From positions 124,001 to 188,000 of the forward strand of contig DASUWK010000059.1 of assembly GCA_036378435.1 (NCBI GenBank): a stretch of DNA of 64,000 nt. Reading direction: 5' to 3'. Origin of the DNA: DASUWK01 sp036378435 (GTDB lineage Bacteria > Chloroflexota > Dormibacteria > Dormibacterales > Dormibacteraceae). A program made the translations under genes and the position numbers. Under the pieces are notes generated by a model, which ran no database searches, was not told the origin of the DNA, and saw only the letters and a list, made by a program, of their open reading frames with translations. Of this stretch, positions 50,610 through 59,544 are shown one piece after another (position 1 is the first letter of the stretch; the number at the start of each line of letters is the position of its first letter).

Positions 50610-51811
50610 CCCGTTCGCGGCGCGCTCTCCTGGGCGGGCTGGCTGCCCTCCTCGTCCTGAGCGCCTCCCTTCATGTGGCGCTACTGCTCACGACGACGGG
50701 AGCGTCAGCCGACCTCGACAACTATCACTCGCAAGCGTTCGCCGTGACTCACGCGGTCAACGTCTACCGCTTCGTGCCCAACGGGTACCCATACCCGCCG
50801 GTCTGGATCTGGATCATGTGGCTCCTGGCCGGGCTCAGCCACCACGGGGTCCCCTTCGCCATCGCGGTGAAGCTGCCGGCGACTGTCGCCGACCTGGGGA
50901 TCATCGTGCTGCTCTTCTGGCACGAGGTGCGGCTGCACGGGTGGCAGTCGGGCGCCTTGGCCGCGGCGGCGCTCTGGGCGTTGAACCCGATCGCGGCGGT
51001 GATCGCCGCGGGCCACGGCCAGTTCGATGCGGTGCCGATCTTCTTCATGGTCCTGGCGGTGCTGCTGATTGCACGCGGAGACATGCGCAGCCGGATGCTC
51101 GCGTCGCTCGCTCTCGGCCTCGCGATCGCGCTGAAGGGCTACCCGGTGGTCCTGCTGCCGTACCTCGTGTTCACGACTCCGCGCGGCCGGAGGCTGGCCG
51201 CCACCGGCCTGGCCCTGGCGCCGGTGCTGGCGGCGATGGCCGTCTATGTGCTGGCGGCCGGCTTCAGCCCCGCCATGATCACGCACGTCGTCGGCTACCA
51301 GAGCGTCCAGGACCTGGGCTTGTCGGCGGTGCTCCATAACTTCACGCCGATCACGCTGTCGCGGACCGGGCAGCTCGTCTTGACCGTGGTTGCCGCCGAC
51401 CTGTTCGTCTTCTGGGCGCTGACACAGTCGCGGCTCCATCCATCACGGGCGGAGCTGGGTGCGGCGGCCCTCTTCGCGATGTTCTACCTCGTCACCCCCC
51501 GCGGGAGCATCCAGTACCTCGTCTGGGGCCTTCCCTTCTTTGTGCTGGCATTTCGGCGGCTGGCCCTCGCCTTCACGATCGCCGGCACAGCACTCATGGT
51601 CGGCTTCTATTCGCTGATCTTCTCGGGCGCCCTGCCAGGGAACGTCTCGGCCCTGCCCGGCGGCCAGTGGTTTTATCTGCTCGGCCTGGTAGGGGTGCTC
51701 GTGGTGAGCGCGGGTTGCGTGGTCGAGTCCTGGCGCCGGCGGGAGGGCGCTCAGGCGGCCGGGGCCACCCTGGCACGAAAGAGCGGATACGCGTTCAGCC
51801 CGAACCAGTAG
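50606..51811 (+). CDS. GT87/DUF2029-like membrane glycosyltransferase
   Basis: 401 residues, about ten membrane segments. An Asp-containing first extracellular loop (SADLDNYHSQAFAVTHAVNVY) fits GT-C catalytic placement, followed by YPYPPVWIW and IALKGYPVVLLP. Transfers a sugar from a polyprenyl-phosphate donor. GTG start overlaps the previous stop. Converges on the next GT gene with a 61-base overlap. Confidence 0.75.
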   Translation: MTRSRRALLGGLAALLVLSASLHVALLLTTTGASADLDNYHSQAFAVTHAVNVYRFVPNGYPYPPVWIWIMWLLAGLSHHGVPFAIAVKLPATVADLGIIVLLFWHEVRLHGWQSGALAAAALWALNPIAAVIAAGHGQFDAVPIFFMVLAVLLIARGDMRSRMLASLALGLAIALKGYPVVLLPYLVFTTPRGRRLAATGLALAPVLAAMAVYVLAAGFSPAMITHVVGYQSVQDLGLSAVLHNFTPITLSRTGQLVLTVVAADLFVFWALTQSRLHPSRAELGAAALFAMFYLVTPRGSIQYLVWGLPFFVLAFRRLALAFTIAGTALMVGFYSLIFSGALPGNVSALPGGQWFYLLGLVGVLVVSAGCVVESWRRREGAQAAGATLARKSGYAFSPNQ

Positions 51812-52905
51812 ACCAGCGCGCCGAGCTCGGCGAGCACGAGCCGCGGATTCGGACCCAGCAGCGAGCGGGCCAGGAGCAGGACCGCCAGCCAGGCGAGGCC
51901 GCTGGTGACGAACGCGATCAGGCAAGTTTCGCGCCTGTCGGCCAGCCGCGCGAGGGCGGGCAGCGCGAAGATGCCGACATAGAGGCCGGCCAGCGGCGTC
52001 ACGAAGACGGTGATCGCCATGATCCCGGCGGCGCGATCCATGTCCATCGGTCCTTCCGGGCCGCGCCTGGCCAGGGCCAGGCCGAGCAGGGCGACCGCCG
52101 CCTCGAGCGCCAGCAGCGCGCCGACGCCGAAATGGAGTACGAGCGGCTGGATGAGTCCGGCCCAGCCGTACGCGCTGGAGATGGTCTCGTACTGCGACAC
52201 CCAGATCCGATCGACGAGAAAGCTGAGCCCGAGCAGGATCGCGCCGAGGCCGGCGAAGCCGGCCGCCGCGGGGGCCCAGGCGCGCCGGGGCATCGTCCGC
52301 AGGAGCCCGATCAGGACGGGGATGGCGTTGAAAGGCCGGATGAGGCTGAGCGCGGCCGCCAGGCCCATGATCACCCAGCGCCGGCCGTGCTCTGCCCGCA
52401 GGGCGACGCCCACCGCCAGCAGGCCGAGGACGCTGAACGGGTGATCGCCCTGCACCACCTCGACCGCCGGCAGCGAGAGCAGCGCCACCCAGAAGCCAGG
52501 TCTGCGGATGCCGTCGAGCCCCTGCCAAACCAGCAGCGCCGCGACCAGGAGGATCGCGGTGACGAGGGCCGAGCTGACCTGGGCGAACGCCGCCGAGCCG
52601 AGGGACAGCGGGATGAACACGAGCTCGTAAGGGAGTGGATAGGCCTGCGAGTTGGTGGGCAGAGCAGTGCCGGTGAGAATGGCCCGGCAGGCGTCGAAGG
52701 CGGGGCGGAAGTCCCAATCGAGGGGCAGGCCGGACGGGGAGTGGGGGCCGACGGCAGCGCGGGCGTGGACGAGGAGGACGGAGCCGGCAAGCACTGAAGC
52801 GAGTCCAAGGATGGCGAGAAGCAGCCAAATCGACGAGCGGCCCGGTCCTTTGGCGTCAGTTGCCATGGCCACGGTCACAGGACGCACCTGAACCCGCTGC
52901 GCCAT
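51751..52905 (-). CDS. GT87/DUF2029-like membrane glycosyltransferase
   Basis: 384 residues, GT-C architecture. First loop has LDWDFRPAFDACRAILTGTALPT, then AYPLPYELVFIPLSL, IRPFNAIPVLIGLL. Only this GT in the cluster lies on the minus strand. ATG at 52903-52905. Upstream gap 52906-53074 holds the divergent promoters and no gene; it is relatively AT-rich. Confidence 0.75.
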   Translation of the reverse strand: MAQRVQVRPVTVAMATDAKGPGRSSIWLLLAILGLASVLAGSVLLVHARAAVGPHSPSGLPLDWDFRPAFDACRAILTGTALPTNSQAYPLPYELVFIPLSLGSAAFAQVSSALVTAILLVAALLVWQGLDGIRRPGFWVALLSLPAVEVVQGDHPFSVLGLLAVGVALRAEHGRRWVIMGLAAALSLIRPFNAIPVLIGLLRTMPRRAWAPAAAGFAGLGAILLGLSFLVDRIWVSQYETISSAYGWAGLIQPLVLHFGVGALLALEAAVALLGLALARRGPEGPMDMDRAAGIMAITVFVTPLAGLYVGIFALPALARLADRRETCLIAFVTSGLAWLAVLLLARSLLGPNPRLVLAELGALVYWFGLNAYPLFRARVAPAA

Positions 52906-53074
52906 GGAGATGCCGCGCAGAAGCGCGTCCTTTTCTTCTCTTTACAGGCGCGCAGTAGGCCAGCGCACGGGCACCTACATCCTGTCCCCTAAGCCCACTT
53001 GAGTGCGCCCCGTAACCGCAAGTGAGCGAACGTCTCAACAGTTGAACTCCTCGGAGTGAAGTCGGTTAGGACCA

Positions 53075-55039
53075 ATGGACGAATACGCCGTTTACGCAGC
53101 GTCGGACACCGCCGTCGGCCCCAGCCTGGGGTTCCCGTCTGCGCCCGCGTCCAAGCGGACCAGGCCGATGATTGTCGTCCGAGACCGGTCCCTGGTGGGC
53201 ATCGGGGGAGCGATTATCGCAGCAGGCCTCACCCTCGCCTGCATCGCCGCCTTTTTGTTTCCGATTTGGTCACGCGCCGACGAAGCATCTCACTTCGATC
53301 TGGTCGCGCAGTACGCACACGGCACCCTCGCCGTACCGGACCGGACTCCTATCCGGCCTGAGACCTTCCAGGTTTCGCAATGGACAGGCGTCTATCGCTG
53401 GCGAGCCTTCCTCGAGCCTGCGCCCAGCATCGGCTGGGCTCCGCATCCCGCAAACTTGCCCGCGCCGGCCGACCACGTCTGGTGGTGGCGCCACATCTGG
53501 CAATTCTCCAACGAGGCCAACCAGCCTCCCGTTTACTATTTGGTGGCCGTTCCGGTTTGGTGGGCTGGCTACGCGCTCCACGGCCCGATGGGTGCCGTGT
53601 TTGCCCTGCGGGTCTTTAACGCCCTACTGATTGGCCTACTCATCCTACTGACGATGCTAATTGCAGCAACCGTAGTACCCGGGCGACGCTCGATTGTGTT
53701 AGCGACAGGCGCTCTCTTGGCGCTCATGCCGGGGCTCTTAATTAACGGTTCGCAGGTTACAAATGACACACTGTCGGAGGTTCTGGCGGCTCTGGCCCTG
53801 TTCCTAGCCTTCCGCCACTTAGCACGACGACCGGCAGTAACGACGGGACTTCTTGTCGGGACAATCCTGGCGCTAGCGACGTTGACCAAGTTCACGGCCG
53901 CCGCTGTATGCGTGGGGGTAGTGTTGGCGCCTCTCGCCGCGAGTACGTTTCCGTGGCGAGATCGGATTAGTGCGGGGATCGCAATTCTGGGCCCTGTCGC
54001 ACTACTGGGGGCTGCATGGCTGCTGCTTCACCGCGCCCTGTACGGTGCGCCGTCCGGGTTGGGCGTCGGAAGATTTGGAGCGCCTCCCACCGATTTGAGT
54101 GGAGTGCTAAACTCCATGGTCGCCAACATCTTCACTTTCTGGGGCGGCGAAGACCAGATTCTATCCACGGCGCGGGACGCACTAATTGTCCTGCTAGCCA
54201 GCCTTCTCACGCTTCCCGTGATTGTCGGAACGCGGCGACTCATCACGGGAGCTCGCGGAACTGAAAGGTCCCTGGCAATCATCTGCATCATCACATGCGT
54301 CAGTCAGTTTGCTGTCTCAGCGCCCATCGCGGTTGCTGGAAACGCTGGGTGGTTTCCTGGACGATTCCTGTACGCCGCTCTTCCACCTTTCGCCGTCCTA
54401 GTCGTCGCAGCCCTCTGGCGCGAGCTTCGAATCAGATGTGTTCGTGTCGGCGCGTTAGTGCTCTACGCCGTGTTTGCTCTGGTCGCTCTGGTGCCGACTC
54501 TCGGAACACAGGCCAGCCGACCCCGCGTACAGGAGTTCGCTCCGGCTCCCACGGCTGTAAGGCTCCCTGCCGGAGGATTGGGTATCGCGAACGATCTGAA
54601 CGTTCGCGTAACGCAGGTCTGGGCAGACCCCTCGCACGATCGCGCGTGGGTTTGGCTCGATGTGGTGAATGTCGGCTCAGAGCCCATCGAGTGGGCGCCC
54701 GCAGGCATCGGGCTGGAGTCGTATCCCGGCGACGATCTCAGCAACGTGCGAAGTCTCGAGAAGCACTCCGTGTTGACGTCCTTTGGGTCAGCATATTACC
54801 CAGAATCCCGTCAGTTCGCGGAGAGACTTGCGCCCGGCGCGAGCGAGCAGGGTTGGGTCGCGATAACGGCGAGCATTCTTGACAAGAGAGCGACTTCGAC
54901 CCCAGCGCTTCCCATGGTGCTGACGATCCCGCAGATCGCGCCGATATATCACTACGAGTCGGCATCTGACCTGTACATCCTGCTGACACGGTCAGGCACG
55001 CCAACCTATTACTCGCAGCTGTTGCCGTCAGACAGCTGA
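53075..55039 (+). CDS. DUF2142-type membrane protein, GT39/PMT-like
   Basis: 654 residues, about 12 membrane spans and a C-terminal beta-rich domain (from about residue 490). WSRADEASHFDLVAQYAHG matches the DExxHF motif of DUF2142 proteins, which are predicted glycosyltransferases of surface glycans. Base composition is visibly lower in GC than its neighbours (gene body with many TTA, AAT, ATT codons), suggesting transfer. ATG 53075. Its stop lies in a 21-bp tandem duplication. Confidence 0.7.
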   Translation: MDEYAVYAASDTAVGPSLGFPSAPASKRTRPMIVVRDRSLVGIGGAIIAAGLTLACIAAFLFPIWSRADEASHFDLVAQYAHGTLAVPDRTPIRPETFQVSQWTGVYRWRAFLEPAPSIGWAPHPANLPAPADHVWWWRHIWQFSNEANQPPVYYLVAVPVWWAGYALHGPMGAVFALRVFNALLIGLLILLTMLIAATVVPGRRSIVLATGALLALMPGLLINGSQVTNDTLSEVLAALALFLAFRHLARRPAVTTGLLVGTILALATLTKFTAAAVCVGVVLAPLAASTFPWRDRISAGIAILGPVALLGAAWLLLHRALYGAPSGLGVGRFGAPPTDLSGVLNSMVANIFTFWGGEDQILSTARDALIVLLASLLTLPVIVGTRRLITGARGTERSLAIICIITCVSQFAVSAPIAVAGNAGWFPGRFLYAALPPFAVLVVAALWRELRIRCVRVGALVLYAVFALVALVPTLGTQASRPRVQEFAPAPTAVRLPAGGLGIANDLNVRVTQVWADPSHDRAWVWLDVVNVGSEPIEWAPAGIGLESYPGDDLSNVRSLEKHSVLTSFGSAYYPESRQFAERLAPGASEQGWVAITASILDKRATSTPALPMVLTIPQIAPIYHYESASDLYILLTRSGTPTYYSQLLPSDS

Positions 55040-55070
55040 CCTTGGAAACCAGACAGCTGACCTTGGCAAC
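55029..55070. repeat. 21-bp tandem duplication at the end of the DUF2142 gene
   Basis: Units 55029-55049 and 55050-55070 differ at one base. Each contains TGA, so the first ends the DUF2142 gene. The second copy lies in the 71-base spacer before the epimerase start. Confidence 0.9.
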
Positions 55071-55110
55071 CACTCATCTCCATTCTGGAGCCAGCTTAGG
55101 AGGGATAGCT

Positions 55111-56118
55111 TTGTCAAAGAAGGTTCTCGTTACCGGCGCGGGCGGCTTCATTGGCCATCACCTCGCCGCTCGGCTGGTCCGCAGCGGTGACTGGGTCCGC
55201 GGCGTCGATATCAAGGAACCCGAATTCGAGGGCTCTCACGCCGACGACTTTCGGGTCGCCGATCTTCGCGACGCTCAGGCTTGTCGCGAGGCAGTGGATG
55301 GCGTCGACGAGATCTACCACCTGGCGGCTGACATGGGTGGCATGGGCTTCATCTCCTCTCATCACACTCAAATCCTGCACAACAACTCCATGATCGACCT
55401 GAATATGTTCGCAGCCGCTCACTCAGCAAGTGTCCAGCGAATCTTCTATTCGTCCTCCGCGTGCATCTATCCGGAGGGCCTGCAGGAGCACGCGGACATG
55501 CAAGCTGGCTTGAAGGAGTCGGACGCCTATCCCGCCCAGCCGCAGGACGCTTGCGGCTGGCAGAAACTGATGACCGAGCGCATGGCGATGTACTATCGAC
55601 ATGAGCATCGTTTGGAGTCGACGGTGGCTCGTTTCCATAACGTGTTCGGTCCACTGGGGACCTGGCGCGGCGGCCGGGAAAAAGCACCCGCGGCCATGTG
55701 TAGGAAGGTTGCGACCGCGAAGCTGACCGGCGACGCTGTGGTGGAGATCTGGGGCGATGGAGAGCAGACGAGGTCCTTCTGTTACATCGACGACTGTGTC
55801 GAGGGTATTTACCGGATCATGAATTCGGGTCATCACGAGCCGCTCAATCTGGGAAGTGACGAGATGGTCAGCATCAACCAGCTGGTCGATCTAGTGGCTG
55901 ACATCGCCGGCGTCCAAATTACCAAGCGCCATATCGACGGCCCGCAGGGCGTCAGAGGCCGCAACTCGGACAATACTCTCATGCGCGACGTGCTCGGATG
56001 GGAGCCCCCGACGAACCTCAAAGCGGGATTGCGTGTGACATACGCGTGGATCGAGGAGCGGGTCAAGCTCGCCCTTGCGACCGACCAGGTCGATTACCCT
56101 CTTCAGCACGTCGGCTGA
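55111..56118 (+). CDS. GDP-mannose 3,5-epimerase-like SDR, catalytic Tyr replaced by Cys
   Basis: 335 residues. Rossmann TGAGGFIGHHLAARLV, ADMGGMGFISSHHTQILHNN (GDP-mannose epimerase hallmark), SSACIYPE, then DACGWQKLMTER where most members have DAYGxxK. Cys148 (TGC at 55552-55554) thus sits in the YxxxK position (Lys152 kept). One base change (TAC to TGC) would do this. TTG 55111 with AGGAGGG at 55099-55105; a TTG at 55042 is weaker. Function compromised or altered if the sequence is correct. Confidence 0.8.
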   Translation: MSKKVLVTGAGGFIGHHLAARLVRSGDWVRGVDIKEPEFEGSHADDFRVADLRDAQACREAVDGVDEIYHLAADMGGMGFISSHHTQILHNNSMIDLNMFAAAHSASVQRIFYSSSACIYPEGLQEHADMQAGLKESDAYPAQPQDACGWQKLMTERMAMYYRHEHRLESTVARFHNVFGPLGTWRGGREKAPAAMCRKVATAKLTGDAVVEIWGDGEQTRSFCYIDDCVEGIYRIMNSGHHEPLNLGSDEMVSINQLVDLVADIAGVQITKRHIDGPQGVRGRNSDNTLMRDVLGWEPPTNLKAGLRVTYAWIEERVKLALATDQVDYPLQHVG

Positions 56119-56126
56119 GCCAGGGA

Positions 56127-57452
56127 TTGAGCGCCACCCGATTGGTGGCGCCCCCAGTTAACGACAGGAGCACGGCCCGAGGCTTGAGCCTCGCGGTCAT
56201 GCTCACTCTCGTTCTGGGTGCGACTCTCGGGTATGGGAGCCCCGCGGTGGGAGTGTTCTTCGTGGCGCTGGCGTTGGCGGGCGTAGTGGCTGCACTGCGA
56301 GGCTCAGTGTTTGGCCGGCCGGACATCTGGATGCTGATTGCGGTCGTCCTGTTCGGCGCATTCGTCGTCTTGCTCGGCGGCCTCCCGCTCTGGCTGGCGC
56401 TGCTCGCGGCGGTCGCCGGCGGCGTCTACTGGTTCGCGCGCGCGAACCGCTGGTGGTGGGTCGGAACGGTTCCGCTGTGGGGCCTCCAGATCGCCGCGCT
56501 CAAGCAGCGCTGGCATTGGGGCCGGGCGGCAATCGACGTGTTCACCACCCTCCAGACGGGCACCGAGCACCTGCTGCAGGGCGCCAACCCCTACGTCTTC
56601 CGGTACCGCGATCTTGCGCCGCTACCGAAATGGCACTACGTCCAGGCGCCTTTCCAGTACGGCCCCGCCGCCCTCTACCTCGGTGTCCCCGGCAGGCTGC
56701 TGGGCGATGTCCGCCTGCTGGCCGCGATCGCGGTTGCCGGCACGATCGTTGCTCTGCTCGTTGCGGCCCGCAAGCATGGCAGAGACCAATTCCAGCGTGT
56801 GGCCTACCTTGCCGCCAGCCTGCCTCTGTGGATCCCGTTGATCGTCGACGCCTGGGTGGACGTGTACACGGCGGCGGGGCTGGCCATCTGGTGGGCGCTG
56901 CGCCACCGCCATTGGCCGGCCGCCGCCATCGCGCTCGGAATCGGCGCCGCCGCCAAGCCCGTCATGCTCGTCGGCCTGCTGCCTCTGCTCGTCTGGGACC
57001 GCTCCGTGCGGCGAGACGTGGCCGTGGCCGCCGCAACCGGGATCGTCCTCTGCCTCCCGTTCTTGGTCTGGACCGGTCCCGTGAACTTCGTCTATGCGGT
57101 GGCCGGAGTGCACGTGCAGGTCCTCAACGAGATCTGGCCGACCTCGGTGACGTTCAACGCCCTGCTGCTCAAGGCGCACCTGGCGACGATACCGGACGTC
57201 GTCTCGATTCTCGTGCTCTTGGCCTCGATGCCGGTCGCGGCGCTCTGGCGGCCTCAGCGGAAAGAGCTGCAGCTCCTGACGGCCGTCGCGTTCATGCTCG
57301 CGGCCCTGCTGCTCTCCAAGCAGTCCTTCCTGAACTACTACTTCGTGGTCGTCGTCTGGCTCCTGCTGGCGATCGCGGAGGCGCCGGAGCGGCCACCGGC
57401 GACAGAGCCCGAAGGCGAGGCCCTTCGCGTCCAACCCGCTTTGCTGCACTAA
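56127..57452 (+). CDS. GT87/DUF2029-like membrane glycosyltransferase
   Basis: 441 residues, about ten membrane spans. Loop TLQTGTEHLLQGANPYVFRY and WHYVQAPFQYGPAALYLGVP; later GIGAAAKPVMLVGLLPLLVW. Start is uncertain: TTG 56127, TTG 56142, GTG 56145 or TTG 56181; the first is used. A GCGCCACC-GGTGGCGC hairpin at 56131-56151 lies at the start. Confidence 0.72.
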   Translation: MSATRLVAPPVNDRSTARGLSLAVMLTLVLGATLGYGSPAVGVFFVALALAGVVAALRGSVFGRPDIWMLIAVVLFGAFVVLLGGLPLWLALLAAVAGGVYWFARANRWWWVGTVPLWGLQIAALKQRWHWGRAAIDVFTTLQTGTEHLLQGANPYVFRYRDLAPLPKWHYVQAPFQYGPAALYLGVPGRLLGDVRLLAAIAVAGTIVALLVAARKHGRDQFQRVAYLAASLPLWIPLIVDAWVDVYTAAGLAIWWALRHRHWPAAAIALGIGAAAKPVMLVGLLPLLVWDRSVRRDVAVAAATGIVLCLPFLVWTGPVNFVYAVAGVHVQVLNEIWPTSVTFNALLLKAHLATIPDVVSILVLLASMPVAALWRPQRKELQLLTAVAFMLAALLLSKQSFLNYYFVVVVWLLLAIAEAPERPPATEPEGEALRVQPALLH

Positions 57453-57508
57453 AGTTCACGCACCACGAGCCAGATCGTGGGGGCCCTCTCGTTAGGTTCG
57501 GCAGAGCA

Positions 57509-58342
57509 ATGCCCATCTTCCTGGCATCCGCGCTGGTTCATGGAGTAGATCGAATTCAGCCTGTGCTGGACCCACCGCCCGCAGTCCCGGGCACTCCTGA
57601 GCTCGCCGGCCGCACCGTGATGGTCGTCATGCCCGCCTACAACGCGGCCAAGACGCTGGCCCAGACGTGGCAGGCGATTCCGAAGGAGTGGATCGACCGC
57701 GTGATTCTCGTGGACGACGGCTCGCGCGACGAGACCGTCCAGGTCGCGGAACAGCTCCACCTTCACGTCATCCGCCACCCGCACAACGTCGGCTACGGCG
57801 GCAACCAGAAGACCTGCTACATGGAGGCGCTGCGCCTCGGCGCCGACGTCGTGGTCATGCTCCACCCGGACGGTCAGTACGACCCGACGCTGCTTCCCGA
57901 CCTGGTCAAGCCGATCCTGGCCGGCGACGCGGACTTCGTGCTCGGGTCGCGCTTTGCGGCCAAGGACGGGCCCAAGAAAGGCGGGATGCCGCTGTACAAG
58001 CGGCTGGCCAACCGCTTCCTCACCATGTGCGAGAACCTGGCGCTCGGCTCCCACTTCTCCGAGCTCCACACCGGCTACCGGGCGTACAGCCGGCGCTTCC
58101 TCGAGACCGTGCCTTTCCTGCGCAACTCCAACGACTTCGTCTTCGACACCGAGGTGATCGCGCAGGCCGTCACGTTCGGGTTCAAGGTGGCCGAGGTCCC
58201 GGTGGAGACGCGCTACTTCCCCGAGGCGTCGTCGGCCAACCTGCGGCAGAGCCTGACCTATGGGTTCAAGACCCTCTGGATCATGGCCAAGCACCTGGCC
58301 AACCGGCTGCACGTCGGACGGTCCAAGCTCTTCAGACGCTAA
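57509..58342 (+). CDS. GT2 family glycosyltransferase, polyprenyl-phosphate mannose synthase-like
   Basis: 277 residues. MVVMPAYNAAKTLAQTWQAIP, VILVDDGSRDETVQVAEQL, VVVMLHPDGQYDPTLLPDLVKP, VLGSRFAAKDGPKKGGMPLYK, LHTGYRAYSRRFLE. Matches DPM1-like synthases that make polyprenyl-phosphate sugars for GT-C enzymes. Its stop codon includes the TAAGCT box of the next gene. Confidence 0.85.
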   Translation: MPIFLASALVHGVDRIQPVLDPPPAVPGTPELAGRTVMVVMPAYNAAKTLAQTWQAIPKEWIDRVILVDDGSRDETVQVAEQLHLHVIRHPHNVGYGGNQKTCYMEALRLGADVVVMLHPDGQYDPTLLPDLVKPILAGDADFVLGSRFAAKDGPKKGGMPLYKRLANRFLTMCENLALGSHFSELHTGYRAYSRRFLETVPFLRNSNDFVFDTEVIAQAVTFGFKVAEVPVETRYFPEASSANLRQSLTYGFKTLWIMAKHLANRLHVGRSKLFRR

Positions 58343-58353
58343 GCTCCCGGCCG

Positions 58354-59544
58354 GTGCGCGGCCGGCTCCCGTATCTCACTCGACTGGCCTGGGTCGGAGC
58401 CGTTCCGGTCGCCGCGGCCGCCATCTGGGTGCAGCTCGGGCTGCTGATGAGCCTCCTCAACCGGCCCGGGGCGAACGCGATCGACTACCGCGTGTACCGG
58501 GTCACGGCCGAGATCGGCCTGCGACACGGCTGGGGGCGCATCTATGACGAGGGCCTGCAGCGGGCCGCGATCGTCCCCCTCTGGCCGCGCGCGGGCTGGC
58601 CGAGCTGGTGGACGTCGCCGGATGCGTTCTGGACGCCCTTCGTCAGCCCACCGCAGGTGGCCTGGCTGGCCGCGCCCTTCGACGCGATCCCGACCGCGGC
58701 CGCGGTCGGCCTCTGGATGTCGCTCATGGCGGTCGCGGTCGTGGTCACCGCGGCGCTCATCGCCCGGCGCCCTCGCGACCTGGCCGGCTATCTGCTGCTC
58801 CTGGTGATCAGCTGGGTCACGACGCTGGCCGTCGTCTCGGCCAACGTGACCCCCTTGGTCGGCCTCGGCGTCATCTTGAGCTGGCGCCTGCTCGAGGGCG
58901 GCCGGACGGCGTGGGCCGGGGTCGCGCTCGGGCTGGCTGCCCTGAAGCCTCAGCTGATCATTGGGGTGCCTGTGCTGCTGCTCGTGCTCGGCTACTGGCG
59001 CACCGTGCTCACCATGGTGGCGACGGGAGCGGTGATCGCTGCGGCGGCCCTGCTCATCCTCGGCATCTCGGGTGTGCAGGACTACCTGAAGCTCCTACGG
59101 GTCGTCGCCTCGTTCCCTGGCGAGCAGCACCTGTCGGCGCTGCAGGCGTCAGGAATGCCGTGGGCCAACGCTCTCCTCACGGCCGGCTTCGCTGCGCTGC
59201 TCGTGGGCGCTGCCTGGCGGCTGCGCAGGCGTGGGCCGGCGGTGCCGGTGGCGCTGGGTCTGCTGGGCTCGGTGCTGCTGTCGCCCTACCTGAACGTCGA
59301 GGATTTCGTACTGCTGTTGCCCGCGGCGATGCTGCTGCTGCGCCTGGGCCTCGGCCCGCTGCCGAACGTGCTCGCTTTCGCGCTCGTGCTGACGGCCACG
59401 CCCGCCTCGCAGGGGATCATCTGGCCCGAGCTGCTCGTTGCGGCCGGGCTGCTGCTCAGCCTGCTGCCGGCGCCTTGGCCCGGTCGCGAATCGGGCGGAC
59501 CGGGTGCGGTTCCGGTCCGACATACTCCGAGTCCGGGCGGATGA
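58354..59544 (+). CDS. GT87/DUF2029-like membrane glycosyltransferase
   Basis: 396 residues, GT-C type. Loop NAIDYRVYRVTAEIGLRHGWGRIYDEGL (Asp early in the loop), then PPQVAWLAAPFDAIP, LAALKPQLIIGVPVLLL, LLSPYLNVEDFVLLLP. GTG at 58354; TAAGCT at 58340-58345. Convergent with citrate synthase, overlapping by 89 bases. Confidence 0.77.
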   Translation: MRGRLPYLTRLAWVGAVPVAAAAIWVQLGLLMSLLNRPGANAIDYRVYRVTAEIGLRHGWGRIYDEGLQRAAIVPLWPRAGWPSWWTSPDAFWTPFVSPPQVAWLAAPFDAIPTAAAVGLWMSLMAVAVVVTAALIARRPRDLAGYLLLLVISWVTTLAVVSANVTPLVGLGVILSWRLLEGGRTAWAGVALGLAALKPQLIIGVPVLLLVLGYWRTVLTMVATGAVIAAAALLILGISGVQDYLKLLRVVASFPGEQHLSALQASGMPWANALLTAGFAALLVGAAWRLRRRGPAVPVALGLLGSVLLSPYLNVEDFVLLLPAAMLLLRLGLGPLPNVLAFALVLTATPASQGIIWPELLVAAGLLLSLLPAPWPGRESGGPGAVPVRHTPSPGG

